64,000 nucleotides of DNA from Candidatus Shapirobacteria bacterium (GCA_028710865.1 JAQTUF010000004.1:9713-73712); one strand, 5' to 3'; numbered from the stretch's first letter, positions 41,935-52,183 are shown. Program-made: numbers and translations. Notes: a model not told the origin generated them from the sequence alone.

Positions 41935-43902
41935 ATGAAAAAAAGTGAAGGATTATTTAATAGTTTTAAAAAACTAATGGATAAAATAAATAAGAAGAGA
42001 GATGAGAGTATTCCTAAAAAAGATATAGGGAAACAGAATCAAAAAAAGACTAATTTGAATAATGATTTTTTGAAGAATTTACCACCAGGAGTGAAAATTA
42101 AAAAAATTGAAATAGGTCCGAAACAAGTAATTAGAACAATCATTTATGTAATTTTGTTTTTTTGGATAATATCAACAGTAAGACAATTATTAGTATCAGA
42201 CAACGTACTACAGGTACCGATTTCACAAATAATCGAATCGGCTAAAAAGAATGATATTTCAGAAATCACAGTAACTGATAATGAAATTTTGGCTAAATTA
42301 AAAAATGAAGATAAAACTTTAGTGTCTTCCAAAGAAACTTCAATATCTTTGACTGAAATTTTACAAAAGGAAGGAGTAGATTTGGGACAAATTAATTTGA
42401 AAGTGGATAATAAACAGGGGTGGAAAATGTTGGGTGAAATAGTGACTTTGGTATTGACAGTAGGTTTACCAATTTTGTTGATTTTATGGTTTTTAAGAAA
42501 GCAATCTGGGGCAAATGGTGGAGGTATGTTTGGTTTTGGAAAATCAACGGCTAAACTTTTTATAAAGGGAAAACAAAACATGACTTTTAAAGATGTAGCT
42601 GGAGTAAAAGAAGCTAAAGATGATTTGATGGAGGTAGTAGATTTTTTGAAGCATCCGGAAAAATATCATAAAATGGGAGCTAGAGCGCCAAAAGGAGTAT
42701 TGTTAGTGGGACCAAGTGGGGTAGGTAAAACATTGTTGGCTAAGGCAGTGGCAGGAGAGGCAAATGTACCATTTTATAGTATGGCTGGTTCAGAATTTAT
42801 GGAAATGTTGGTAGGAGTGGGAGCCTCTAGGGTAAGAGATTTATTTGGAACAGCAAAGAAAGCTGGTAAGGCAATTATTTTTATTGATGAAATTGATGCA
42901 ATTGGACGAATGAGAGGAGGAATGGATGGAGGACATGGAGAGAGGGAACAAACTTTAAATCAAATCTTAGTAGAAATGGATGGATTTGAAGCTAATACAG
43001 CAGTGGTGGTATTGGCGGCAACTAATAGAGGAGACTTACTTGATCCAGCTTTGCTTCGACCAGGTCGGTTTGATAGACGAGTAGTATTGGAATATCCTGA
43101 TCTTGAGGCTAGAAAAGAAATTTTGGCAATACATGCTAGAGGGAAACCATTTGAAGATAAGGTTAATTGGGAAACAGTAGCTAGGGGGACAGTGGGTTTT
43201 TCGGGAGCTGATTTGGAAAATATGTTAAATGAAGCAGCAATTGCGGCAGCAAGAATGAATCAGATTAAGATTAGTATGGAAGATATTGATGAGGCATCTC
43301 TAAAAGTGAAATTAGGGTCAGAAAAAAGAAGAACTCAAACTGATGATGATAAATTAATGACAGCTTATCATGAAGCTGGACATGCTATTGTAAATTTTAT
43401 GGAAGGATTGGATCCAGTTTCTAAGATTTCGATTGTTTCACGGGGAATGGCATTGGGATTTACATTGATTCCACCTAAGAAAGATATAATTCATCAAACA
43501 AAGGGAAAATTGATAAAACAGATGGCGATGGCGATGGGTGGAAGAGCGGCTGAAGAAATTGTTTTTAAGGATATTACAACTGGAGCAGCATCGGATATTT
43601 CTCATGTGACTAATATAGCTAGGAGTATGGTGATCGAATGGGGAATGAGTGATTTGGGCCCAATAAACCTAGGACCACAGATTGATATTAATGATTTTGG
43701 TAAGGCTTATATAGAACCATCAAAAATTTCGGATCGAATGATGTCAAAGGTGGATGAGGAAATTAAAAAACTAGTTGATGAAGCATTTAGTGAAGCTAAA
43801 AAAGTATTGACTAAAGATAGAAAAAAATTGGATAAATTAGCGAAAGTATTAATGGAAAAAGAAAGTTTGGGTGAAGAAGAGTTTGAAAAATTGATAAGTT
43901 AA
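41935..43902 (+). CDS. ftsH: ATP-dependent zinc metalloprotease FtsH
   Basis: A 655-residue membrane protease that degrades misfolded membrane and regulatory proteins. Two membrane helices (about 64-82 and 166-188) flank a small outside domain; the AAA+ module has Walker A GPSGVGKT near 259, IIFIDEIDAIGR near 320 and the SRH with RPGRFDR near 372; the zinc site is HEAGH near 479-483 with a later Asp/Glu. The N-terminal 60 residues form a basic extension before the first helix. Confidence 0.96.
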   Translation: MKKSEGLFNSFKKLMDKINKKRDESIPKKDIGKQNQKKTNLNNDFLKNLPPGVKIKKIEIGPKQVIRTIIYVILFFWIISTVRQLLVSDNVLQVPISQIIESAKKNDISEITVTDNEILAKLKNEDKTLVSSKETSISLTEILQKEGVDLGQINLKVDNKQGWKMLGEIVTLVLTVGLPILLILWFLRKQSGANGGGMFGFGKSTAKLFIKGKQNMTFKDVAGVKEAKDDLMEVVDFLKHPEKYHKMGARAPKGVLLVGPSGVGKTLLAKAVAGEANVPFYSMAGSEFMEMLVGVGASRVRDLFGTAKKAGKAIIFIDEIDAIGRMRGGMDGGHGEREQTLNQILVEMDGFEANTAVVVLAATNRGDLLDPALLRPGRFDRRVVLEYPDLEARKEILAIHARGKPFEDKVNWETVARGTVGFSGADLENMLNEAAIAAARMNQIKISMEDIDEASLKVKLGSEKRRTQTDDDKLMTAYHEAGHAIVNFMEGLDPVSKISIVSRGMALGFTLIPPKKDIIHQTKGKLIKQMAMAMGGRAAEEIVFKDITTGAASDISHVTNIARSMVIEWGMSDLGPINLGPQIDINDFGKAYIEPSKISDRMMSKVDEEIKKLVDEAFSEAKKVLTKDRKKLDKLAKVLMEKESLGEEEFEKLIS

Positions 43903-43935
43903 ATTTTTTAATTTAATTTGGGATTAGAGAAATGT

Positions 43936-43941
43936 TATCAT
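43936..43941 (+). promoter_or_regulatory. -10-like TATCAT of the Clp-like gene
   Basis: TATCAT, 6 nt before the ATG at 43948, which it supports as start over TTG 43918. Confidence 0.38.
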
Positions 43942-43947
43942 CGAAGT

Positions 43948-46416
43948 ATGAAGTTTATTATTTGGCAATATACGATTGGATGGAGATGGTATTGGAAACG
44001 AGTTTGGTTTAATTTAAAAAGATTATTTCATTTTTTTTCATTTGGAATATTATTAAAAACTTTATTGGCTCCATGGAAGAGATTAACGGTTGGTGGGGGT
44101 GTAGGTTTTGATATTAAAAAGTTTTTTGAAGATTTGTCTTTTAATGCAATTTCAATAGTAATAGGAGCAATAGTTAGATCAGTATTGATAATTTTTTGCT
44201 TAATAATAGGAATATTATATTTGATAGTTTCAGTTCCTTTTTTTATAGTATGGTTGGTAGTGCCATTTTTAGGTTGGGGTTATTATGAGAGAGATCAGAA
44301 AAGATCAATAAATATTTTAAAAAATATAGAGAAAAGAATTAAAAGTAATCCTAGTCAGGCTGCAAAAATAATTTTTACTAGCGAACCTGGAAATTTTGTT
44401 AGAGGAAGAATGGAGAAAAAAATAGATGAAATTATAATGTCAATAACAATTACTCCTGAATCATTTAAGGATTTTGATAGTAGTAGTTTTGAAAAAATAA
44501 TGAGTTGGTTTTTATCAAAAAATGATTCTGTGGAGGCAGCTTTCCAAAAATTGGAAATGACTAAAGATGATGTAATTTTGGCAGCAAAATGGTGGGATAA
44601 GAGACAGTTGTTTTGGGGTTTAAATGAACAACAGAGATGGAGTTTGGGTAGACCAGGAATTGGGTGGGGGTTACTTTTTGGTTATACACCTAATTTGGAT
44701 AAATATAGTGAGGATTTGGGGGTTAAACAAAGCTTTTCCCACCATTTAATAGGGAGGGATCCTATTGTTAAGAGGATGGAACAGGTTATTAATGGAGGAA
44801 AAAATATTTTACTTGTAGGTGATCCGGGAGTAGGAAAAATGACAGTAGTTTATGAATTTGCAGAGAGAGCAATCACAGGAAAATTAGGGAGAAAATTGGC
44901 TTATAAAAAATTGGTGTTATTGGATTATCAAATGGCAATGGCTGGAGCTGGAGATAAGGATTTTAAGAAAAAGATATTGGCAGATTTAATGGAAGAGGCC
45001 AAAGCAGCTGGGAATATTTTATTAGTGATAAAAGATTTATTTAGGATTACTAACGCTGATTTTGAAGGTAATGATTACGCTGATGTGGTGACTAAGGCTT
45101 TGGAAAGAGGAAGATTAGGAATGATAGCTTTGACTGGAAGGGTAGAATATGAGAGATTTTTAGCAAATGATAGTCGAATTTTAAAAACTTTTGAAGTAAT
45201 TGAGATATTACCACCTAATAAGGATGAAGCGATGTTGATTTTAATGCAGGCAGTTAATGAAGTGGAATCAAAGATGAAAATAAAATTTTCGGTTCAGGCG
45301 ATGAAGCAAATATTAGAAGGGAGTGATAAATATATAACAGAAACTCCTTTCCCAGAAAAGGCTTTAGAATTGATGGATCAAGTAGCGATTAATAAAACTA
45401 GTGATGGGACTTTAGTGACGGCTGATGAGGTAAATAAGACTTTGTCAGAAAAGACAGGAATATCGATAAATAGATTAACAGAAGGAGAGAAAGAAAAATT
45501 GGGAAATTTGGAAAAAATTATAAGCAAAGAATTGATTGGTCAAAATATAGCAATAGAATGGATTGCAAAAAGCTTAAGAAGTCGGATAGCGGCAGCTAAA
45601 AATGAAAATAGGCCAGTGGGTTCATTTTTATTTTTGGGACCGACAGGGGTAGGAAAAACCCAAACAGCTAAGGTATTAGCAGATGTATATTACGCTTCAA
45701 GAAAAAGTATATTGAGATTTGATATGGCAGAATATGTAGGTGAAGAGGGATTGATGAGATTAGTAGGATCGGTGGATAAAAATCAACCTGGAATAATGAC
45801 AACGGAGATAAAAAATCGGCCGGCAAGTTTATTATTATTGGATGAAATTGAGAAGGCACCACCAGAGATTTATAATTTGTTTTTAACGATGCTTGATGAA
45901 GGTTATATTAATGATGCTAAAGGGAATAAAGTAATTTGTCGACATTTGTTTGTAGTAGCAACATCAAATGCAGGGGCAAAATTTATTAGAGAGCAAGTAA
46001 TGAAAGGGATAAAAGGGGAAGAATTGCAAAAGAGGGTGGTTGACTTTGTTCAGAGTCAAGGGATATTTTCACCAGAATTTTTAAATAGATTTGACGGAGT
46101 GGTGGTATTTGAACCATTGGAGGGTAAAGATTTGGTATCGATTGCGGTATTGATGTTGAGGGATTTACGGAGCAATTTGCTTGAAAAAAATATTAATATT
46201 AGTTTTGATGATAATGTGGCGGGGAAAATAGCTAAGGATGGATTTAATATAGAATTTGGGGCAAGGCCTATGAGAAGAATTGTAGATTTAATTTTGGGAG
46301 ATTTGATAGGTAAGGCAATTATTGAAAATAAAGTTTTACCAGGAGATAAGATAAAAGTAGTGGGAGGGGAAGGAAAGAATGAATATAGAATTGAAAAGAT
46401 AAAATTGGTATCATAG
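43948..46416 (+). CDS. Membrane-anchored Clp-like protein with two AAA+ modules
   Basis: 822 residues from ATG 43948. The N-terminus is not a Clp N-domain but a membrane region: a basic aromatic start (IIWQYTIGWRWYWKRVWFNLKRL), then two hydrophobic segments near 65-83 and 86-108. D1 has Walker A GDPGVGKM near 291, but its Walker B reads NILLVIKDLFRI, lacking the DE pair, so ATP hydrolysis there is doubtful. D2 is intact: GPTGVGKT near 564, LLLLDEIEKAP, and a ClpB/C-type sensor region (LNRFDGVVVF). No ClpP-binding loop is recognisable. It precedes the secretion genes and may act as an unfoldase at the membrane. Confidence 0.85.
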   Translation: MKFIIWQYTIGWRWYWKRVWFNLKRLFHFFSFGILLKTLLAPWKRLTVGGGVGFDIKKFFEDLSFNAISIVIGAIVRSVLIIFCLIIGILYLIVSVPFFIVWLVVPFLGWGYYERDQKRSINILKNIEKRIKSNPSQAAKIIFTSEPGNFVRGRMEKKIDEIIMSITITPESFKDFDSSSFEKIMSWFLSKNDSVEAAFQKLEMTKDDVILAAKWWDKRQLFWGLNEQQRWSLGRPGIGWGLLFGYTPNLDKYSEDLGVKQSFSHHLIGRDPIVKRMEQVINGGKNILLVGDPGVGKMTVVYEFAERAITGKLGRKLAYKKLVLLDYQMAMAGAGDKDFKKKILADLMEEAKAAGNILLVIKDLFRITNADFEGNDYADVVTKALERGRLGMIALTGRVEYERFLANDSRILKTFEVIEILPPNKDEAMLILMQAVNEVESKMKIKFSVQAMKQILEGSDKYITETPFPEKALELMDQVAINKTSDGTLVTADEVNKTLSEKTGISINRLTEGEKEKLGNLEKIISKELIGQNIAIEWIAKSLRSRIAAAKNENRPVGSFLFLGPTGVGKTQTAKVLADVYYASRKSILRFDMAEYVGEEGLMRLVGSVDKNQPGIMTTEIKNRPASLLLLDEIEKAPPEIYNLFLTMLDEGYINDAKGNKVICRHLFVVATSNAGAKFIREQVMKGIKGEELQKRVVDFVQSQGIFSPEFLNRFDGVVVFEPLEGKDLVSIAVLMLRDLRSNLLEKNINISFDDNVAGKIAKDGFNIEFGARPMRRIVDLILGDLIGKAIIENKVLPGDKIKVVGGEGKNEYRIEKIKLVS

Positions 46417-46419
46417 GTT

Positions 46420-48822
46420 ATGAGTGAATTTCAACCAATCAGTGGAATGGAAAGGAATTTTACAGTAGGTGAGGTGGAAAAGGTGGTTGAGCAGAAGATT
46501 TTGAATGTTTCTAATAAAATTACAGAAACTGGTCTTTTTAAGAGAGAAAATTTTGAAACAGAACAAAGAAGGACGGATGTTTTGGATGAAGTAGTTGGAT
46601 TAGCAAGTGATGGAGTGATTGGTTCATATAAAGATTTGATTGATAGGAGTTGTGCTGATAATTATGATCAAACAGTTATAAATAGTACTTTTGATATTTT
46701 AAAGAAAGGAAGTTCTTTAGCTATAAATGGTGATCAGGAGTTGCAAACAAGTTTAAATATAGGTGGGTTGAGAGAAATTATGCCAGAGGGAGCTAAATAT
46801 GATAATGGTGGTCATTCTAAATTAGATTTAGAGAATGGAATATTGGAGGTGACAATAACCAACCCTAAAATAAGAGAAATTTATAGAGAAATTAGTGATA
46901 TTAGGGATGATTTTGATTTTTCTATTCCTAAGCAAAGGGTAATGGCTGCGAGTGAAATGGAACCGTATTATGACACATTGATAACTATGAGGAATGAAGC
47001 TCGAGTGAATGGTTTTAGAGATGAGTGGTTTGCGGCTAATGCTTATATTAATACTGAAATTGGTTTTTTATATGGGGAGTCGAATGTTAAAGATAGATCA
47101 ATTGATGGGGCTGATGGGTTAGCGGTTTTAGGACCGATGGTACAGGCAGCGGAAAAGATGAGCAAGGCAGCAGAAAAAATAAGTAAGGCTTTTGAACCAA
47201 AAAAAGGAAATAAGAGAGGTAGTAGTACAGCTGATGGAACAGTTTTCCAACATGAGGAGTTTAATTTTAATGGAAGTGAACAAGAACAAATGGGATATAT
47301 TGAAGAAAGGTTAAATGTGATTGAAAATTATAATACAGAGGATATTAAAAGGGAATTGGCTTTAAGTCAGGTAACTTATCCATTATTTTATTTGAAAGAT
47401 AACCCTTTTGCAAATAAGGTTCCGGATAAAATTAAAGAAATTTTAAGAGCTAGACTTTCATTAAAAGCGATTGGTGATGCAATGGATAAAAATAGTGGTT
47501 TTGTTGGTAAAAATGGTGAAGGAGTGATTAGAGTTGTTGAAGGATTAACAAAGGAAGGTTTTGATTTATCACCAGAGGTTATAAAAATGTTTTTTAATAA
47601 TGGGATAGATGGTTTAAAGACGGCTGAAGCTTGGAATTTGCAGGAAATGTTTAATTTTGGTTATGAGACGATGTTGAATTTGGTTTGGAATAAGAGAGAG
47701 AAAAATTTTTATGGAAAGGTGGGGGAGTTGTTAAAAACATATTATCCAAATGGGAATGATTTCTTTAAGATGGTATCTTTAAGTGAGGCACTTAAAGGTA
47801 CTAAATATGAGGGTTTAAACCGTAATTATTTTTTGGATAAATGTGGAAGCATTCCTAGGGCAGAAATATGTAGGGAATATATGATTTCATCGATTTGGGA
47901 GTTGATGGCAAAAGAATTTATTAGAAATAGTGGTGATATTAATCATCAATTGACTGAAGGTGAACTCGGGCTTTTGAGATATAAAGCTGAAAAATCAGTT
48001 CAAATGATGGAGTTTATGTATCATGCGACAGGAGAAGATTCTGTAGTTAATTGGGATTTTATAAATGGAGATGAAGTGGCTGAAGTTGTAAATTCAGGTT
48101 TATGTCGTACTTTGGATGGAATAAGGGGAAAGAAATCTAAATTGGTGGGTCCTAAAATAAGCATAAATGGAGTATCTCATTTATCAGCTGGTTTTGTGAG
48201 ACAATTTTCTGTTCATGAAGGGTTCAATGGTGGAAAGGTTCATGCAAGTCCAGATCAAGCTATTTATATGGGTAATAATATTTTTTTGAAAGAACTGGAG
48301 AATATGCATATTCCTTTCAGAGGGGTGGATATGAAGGGTTTAAATAGTAATTCTCAAATTAGATTTGAGAAATTGAATGGTAAACAACTTTGGGCTCCTT
48401 GGTGGTCTTCTATTTTTATGAAAAAATTGTGGCAAGCTAGATCTGATATTTTAGATTCGGAAACACCATTACCTAGGGATGTTTTAAAGCAACAATATTT
48501 ACAATCGGTGATTGATCATTTTAATAAAGTTGATGGTGAAGTTGGTAATAATGGGGTAGTTAAGACTAATTGGTTGGCTGGTAAAATACAGATGCTTTTA
48601 TTTAGTCCAGATTCGACTTGGACATATCAAGATTTTAAAGCATTTAAGAGTTTAATTTTAAATTATAAATATACCAATGAAGATGGTAGTGGTGATGGAA
48701 ATGCATTTGTAACAGATAAACAGTGGAAATGGATTGAAACTCGTCTTAATTTAAATAAAAATTTGGGAAGACTTAGAAGACATGAAATAGTAATGTCGGT
48801 ACTAAAGGGAAAGAAAAGATAA
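46420..48822 (+). CDS. 800-residue soluble protein of unknown function
   Basis: I recognise no family. It has no signal peptide or membrane segment, so it is probably cytoplasmic. The sequence is mostly helical, with a Lys/Ala/Glu helix at 243-263 (MVQAAEKMSKAAEKISKAFEPKK), and a Trp/Tyr-rich C-terminal part (LWAPWWSSIFMKKLW near 660). It lies 3 nt after the Clp-like gene, so it is coupled to it and may be its partner or substrate adaptor. It ends convergent with the VirB6-like gene, 17 nt away. Confidence 0.6.
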   Translation: MSEFQPISGMERNFTVGEVEKVVEQKILNVSNKITETGLFKRENFETEQRRTDVLDEVVGLASDGVIGSYKDLIDRSCADNYDQTVINSTFDILKKGSSLAINGDQELQTSLNIGGLREIMPEGAKYDNGGHSKLDLENGILEVTITNPKIREIYREISDIRDDFDFSIPKQRVMAASEMEPYYDTLITMRNEARVNGFRDEWFAANAYINTEIGFLYGESNVKDRSIDGADGLAVLGPMVQAAEKMSKAAEKISKAFEPKKGNKRGSSTADGTVFQHEEFNFNGSEQEQMGYIEERLNVIENYNTEDIKRELALSQVTYPLFYLKDNPFANKVPDKIKEILRARLSLKAIGDAMDKNSGFVGKNGEGVIRVVEGLTKEGFDLSPEVIKMFFNNGIDGLKTAEAWNLQEMFNFGYETMLNLVWNKREKNFYGKVGELLKTYYPNGNDFFKMVSLSEALKGTKYEGLNRNYFLDKCGSIPRAEICREYMISSIWELMAKEFIRNSGDINHQLTEGELGLLRYKAEKSVQMMEFMYHATGEDSVVNWDFINGDEVAEVVNSGLCRTLDGIRGKKSKLVGPKISINGVSHLSAGFVRQFSVHEGFNGGKVHASPDQAIYMGNNIFLKELENMHIPFRGVDMKGLNSNSQIRFEKLNGKQLWAPWWSSIFMKKLWQARSDILDSETPLPRDVLKQQYLQSVIDHFNKVDGEVGNNGVVKTNWLAGKIQMLLFSPDSTWTYQDFKAFKSLILNYKYTNEDGSGDGNAFVTDKQWKWIETRLNLNKNLGRLRRHEIVMSVLKGKKR

Positions 48823-48839
48823 TAATTTTATGATTCTTA

Positions 48840-50402
48840 TTACTCTTCGTTAGTTGGAGCCTCATCTTCAGTACCTTCTTTACCATCACCTGCTTCTGGT
48901 AGTCCAGCTTGTTTTTCTTTATATCTAACGTCTGATTTACTACTTCTACTTGTCATCACATTTTCAACAGCAAGACTTCTAGCGGTTTGTCCAGCAGCTT
49001 TGGCTGATCTTAACCCTGGAATTGTACCGACAGCTTCACCAATGGCTTGACCAAACGGTGAAGGTTTAATTTGGAAGATAAACTCAGGAATTAATTTTGG
49101 AAGTTTGGCAAGTAGAAGGAGACCTCCTAGGCCGAAAAGAGTAGCAATAAAATGACCATTATCAGAAATACTACTAATCATTGAAGGTGCCCACATATAG
49201 GTAGAATTCCATAAAGTGTCCATTATTTTTTTAATTAGGGTTAATATTATGAGACTGATAGGGAAGACCATAAAATTGGCAAAAATATCTATAAACCACT
49301 TACCAAAACCCATCTTAATACCAGGTATAGCTCCAAGGGCAATTTCTAGAGGAGCAATAATAGTTTTGAGGATGATAACAACATAACATTTAGCAATTCC
49401 AAAGGCGAATTTGACCATATTAACAAAAATGAAGATTAATAAAACTAAAAAGACTATGATGTATGCAAGAGCGCCAATTATCCATCCAACAATATTTCCT
49501 GCACCGCTGGCATTTAAAATAATATCATTGACAAGCCCTGTAGTTAAAATCCATGGTGACCCACCGATGTTGCTAATTTCGAAAAGTTTACCAAACATGT
49601 ATGGATTAGTGGCTAACTCTAAAGTAGAACTAGTGTCAATGTTTCCTGTATAGAAATCGGGGATATTAGGGGTAGAGTTTTTGATTATGGAAATACCGAG
49701 ACCAGTAATGACGTAACTAAAATCAACTAGAAGTCCGACGATAGCGTAGGAAAATGTGACTAGAATTAGCGAAGTAATAATTTTGGGAATAGAATTTTGA
49801 ATATTAATAACAGCTTGGGGGCTAATTTTTATACGAAGCATAATCATAATACCCATAATGACAAAAACTAGTGAAAAAAGAACATAAGTAGTGTTTCTAA
49901 ACCCTTTCCAAAGTTCCATAATTGGTTTAAGACCTTCAAATCCACTTTCTGCATAAGCTGGTTTACCTAATAAATTATTTTTGATATAGGCTATATATTC
50001 AACTCCAGAAATGGGAACTTTATATAACATGGCAATACTTTTATTGGTGAAGCCGATTAAACCGCCAGGAGTCCAACTGGTATTTTTTTTACCTTCAAGA
50101 ACATCGTCTGGAACAGTACCAGCTAGGACATTGATTCCGACCATAGCATTACTGCCGGCGGATTCTTTCATCCATGATTCTTGGTTATTGCCTTCTTCCA
50201 TAGCACTTTGTTTTTGTTTAAAACCATCAACGGCTTCTGAAGGAATAGCTTCGGTGGCTAATATATTTTTGGTAATAAAAATAGTTAAAACGGAAATTAC
50301 CACAATGAGAGTTAATTTTAAGTGTTTATTATTTAATTTAGGAAGAATAGAAAGATCGCGGCGGTTGAGATAGTGAAGAAAAGATTTAATTTTTGATCTC
50401 AT
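48840..50402 (-). CDS. VirB6/TrbL-like polytopic membrane protein
   Basis: 520 residues. One N-terminal helix (about 30-48), an outside region of about 120 residues, then six or so helices between 165 and 430 (e.g. TYVLFSLVFVIMGIMIMLRI, IIVFLVLLIFIFVNMVKFAFGIAKCYVVI, FVVFPISLIILTLIKKIMDTLW), and a soluble Gly/Glu-rich tail with EDEAPTNEE. The layout fits the VirB6/TrbL channel component. It follows the pilin and secreted-protein genes on the same strand. Confidence 0.75.
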   Translation of the reverse strand: MRSKIKSFLHYLNRRDLSILPKLNNKHLKLTLIVVISVLTIFITKNILATEAIPSEAVDGFKQKQSAMEEGNNQESWMKESAGSNAMVGINVLAGTVPDDVLEGKKNTSWTPGGLIGFTNKSIAMLYKVPISGVEYIAYIKNNLLGKPAYAESGFEGLKPIMELWKGFRNTTYVLFSLVFVIMGIMIMLRIKISPQAVINIQNSIPKIITSLILVTFSYAIVGLLVDFSYVITGLGISIIKNSTPNIPDFYTGNIDTSSTLELATNPYMFGKLFEISNIGGSPWILTTGLVNDIILNASGAGNIVGWIIGALAYIIVFLVLLIFIFVNMVKFAFGIAKCYVVIILKTIIAPLEIALGAIPGIKMGFGKWFIDIFANFMVFPISLIILTLIKKIMDTLWNSTYMWAPSMISSISDNGHFIATLFGLGGLLLLAKLPKLIPEFIFQIKPSPFGQAIGEAVGTIPGLRSAKAAGQTARSLAVENVMTSRSSKSDVRYKEKQAGLPEAGDGKEGTEDEAPTNEE

Positions 50403-50473
50403 TTATATTTAAGTTTAACAAAATATGGATAAATTATTTTAGATGATTTTTTCTTATTTGTAAAAAGTATTGG

Positions 50474-51325
50474 TTATTGCCAAGAATTAGGTCGAAGGCC
50501 ATTGAGCCCACCATTTTGACCTTCGGGGGAAAAATTTTGATCTAGTTGGTTTTGAAGATCTTTACTAGATTTATTGGAATCTTGATCTTTATTGGGAATT
50601 GGGGTTTTGATTATTTTTTTACTATTTTCCTCCTCCTTATCAGTGGTGTCTTTGGGGACAAGATAAAAATCATCATAGATTTTTTGGTAACAATTTAATT
50701 TATTTTCAGGGATAGAGTCAGAATAATTTTTCTCGACTAGATCAATAATATTTTGATCAGTGTCAATTAACTTATTTTGATCATTGGAACAGTAAAATTG
50801 TTTTTGAAGTTGAACAAAATAATGAGCTAAATCTTTAATAGAGACGGTTTGACAATCAGTTAGGTCTAAATCCTTAAGTTCATCAGAAGTGGCATCTTTG
50901 TTTTTAATAAAACAATTACTATCATTTAGACAAATTTGGGATAGATCAGTATTAGGGTAATCAGGTGTATCTAAAGTAACTTTTTTAATGATATTACCTT
51001 TGAGACAAGTTTGACTTTGAGAACCGGTGAGACGAGTGCCTGAAGATGAATGTTTATTTTTGTAATTTGGGTCATTAGTATCGCCATAGTCATTCATATC
51101 AGATCGGACTTCTTCTGAAGTTCGACTGGTATCTATTTCATAATCAGTTTTGACGAAAATACCAGAAACCCAATTCCAAAAATCATTCCAGGCTTTTTCT
51201 ATTGGACTGGGTTCATTGGTGGTGGTTGAGGTGGGAGTGGGGGTTTGGGCAGTGATAATAATAAAATGACCAGAGAATGAAAAGAAAAGACAAAAAAGAG
51301 AAAAAACTAAAAAAAAGCGTTTCAT
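50474..51325 (-). CDS. Secreted Cys-rich protein of the pilin operon
   Basis: 283 residues from ATG 51325 (MKRFFLVFSLFCLFFSF...), which gives a standard signal peptide; the frame opens 11 codons earlier. After a Thr/Pro linker (QTPTPTSTTT) the mature part has about seven Cys (SQTCLKG, QICLNDSNCF, TDCQTV, FYCSND, LNCYQ), likely disulfide-bonded, and a Lys/Asp/Gln-rich tail. No family recognised. It starts 4 nt after the sixth pilin gene, so it is probably a surface component of the same machine. Confidence 0.65.
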   Translation of the reverse strand: MKRFFLVFSLFCLFFSFSGHFIIITAQTPTPTSTTTNEPSPIEKAWNDFWNWVSGIFVKTDYEIDTSRTSEEVRSDMNDYGDTNDPNYKNKHSSSGTRLTGSQSQTCLKGNIIKKVTLDTPDYPNTDLSQICLNDSNCFIKNKDATSDELKDLDLTDCQTVSIKDLAHYFVQLQKQFYCSNDQNKLIDTDQNIIDLVEKNYSDSIPENKLNCYQKIYDDFYLVPKDTTDKEEENSKKIIKTPIPNKDQDSNKSSKDLQNQLDQNFSPEGQNGGLNGLRPNSWQ

Positions 51326-51329
51326 TTGA

Positions 51330-51692
51330 TTAATTTCCAACTTTGAATTGAGTAACATCGACGCCAGTAAAATTTTTAATAAATAAGAGAATTAACCAAG
51401 AAATAATGACACCAACTAAACCAATAATAGACATGGTGAGGGTGGATGAGGCGGCTTCGGTTTTTTTTGGGTCACCACCAGAAGTAAGATATTTAAAACC
51501 CCCAATAATAAACATAGCAAAGAAAGCTAATCCAGCGATAGTGGTAATAATTTGGAGAATATTGGCAAAAAGACATTCAAAACCTTTGATGGTAGCAACA
51601 TCAGAAAATTCACCAGTACCAACACAATTTCCATTCCAATCGGTTTGAGCAAGAACGGATTTAGGAATAAAAATATTGAGCGGATTTAGCAT
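51330..51692 (-). CDS. Type IV secretion pilin-like protein (sixth of the array)
   Basis: 120 residues from ATG 51692, chosen because TATAAT lies 6 nt before it. Signal-like start ending SVLAQ, then an outside stretch with two Cys, a helix, the shared motif GGFKYLTSGGDPKKTEAASS, and a second helix. The motif and two-helix layout match the small TrbC/VirB2-like pilins of CPR (the MMCAP2_0565 type). It is separated from the other five by a terminator and has its own promoter. Confidence 0.78.
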   Translation of the reverse strand: MLNPLNIFIPKSVLAQTDWNGNCVGTGEFSDVATIKGFECLFANILQIITTIAGLAFFAMFIIGGFKYLTSGGDPKKTEAASSTLTMSIIGLVGVIISWLILLFIKNFTGVDVTQFKVGN

Positions 51693-51698
51693 AAGTAG

Positions 51699-51704
51699 AT
51701 TATA
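51699..51704 (-). promoter_or_regulatory. -10 box TATAAT of the sixth pilin gene
   Basis: TATAAT on the minus strand, 6 nt before the ATG at 51692 and directly after the terminator's T run. Confidence 0.55.
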
Positions 51705-51739
51705 CAATAAAAAAACCCTCCAAGAGTGTTGGAGGGTTT
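51705..51739 (-). terminator. Rho-independent terminator between pilin genes 5 and 6
   Basis: On the minus strand AAACCCTCCAA-cactc-TTGGAGGGTTT (51713-51739), a perfect 11-bp stem, is followed by a run of T. It should stop most transcripts of the five upstream pilin genes, leaving the sixth to its own promoter. Confidence 0.88.
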
Positions 51740-51753
51740 AAATTGTAAAGAAA

Positions 51754-52134
51754 TTATTGGAATGATGGAATAGAAAGATTTCCAAGAATATCAATACCGA
51801 AAACGGTACCAATAAGCTTCATAATAGCCCAGGCAGCGAAGACGATAGCTAAGCCGATAAGGGCGTTGGTAATTTGGGAACGAGCTTCACCAACTTTTTT
51901 TTCATCTCCACCAGAGGTAACCCATCTAAGACCTCCAAAAACTAAGATAAAGAAGAAAACTAAGGCGACGACAATAAGAACTAGGCTAATAGCACCGGAA
52001 ATTATGCCACCAGCAGTTAAATTCTCAAGATTTTGGAAGCTACCATTTTCAGTAGTAATTTTTAAAGTATCAGCAGCATATACGGGAGCGACTAGAGCTG
52101 ATAGTTGGATTTTATGTTTTATGTTGTTAAGCAT
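51754..52134 (-). CDS. Type IV secretion pilin-like protein (fifth)
   Basis: 126 residues. Signal peptide ending VYAA, a polar stretch of about 30 residues, helix GGIISGAISLVLIVVALVFFFILVFGG, motif RWVTSGGDEKKVGEARSQI, second helix NALIGLAIVFAAWAIMKLIG and a short tail. The family motif (S/N)GGD-x-KK with two helices is shared by all six. A terminator follows directly. Confidence 0.8.
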   Translation of the reverse strand: MLNNIKHKIQLSALVAPVYAADTLKITTENGSFQNLENLTAGGIISGAISLVLIVVALVFFFILVFGGLRWVTSGGDEKKVGEARSQITNALIGLAIVFAAWAIMKLIGTVFGIDILGNLSIPSFQ

Positions 52135-52183
52135 GTTTTTTTTAATTAATGATTAATTGATGATAACAGTAATTTAAATAAAA

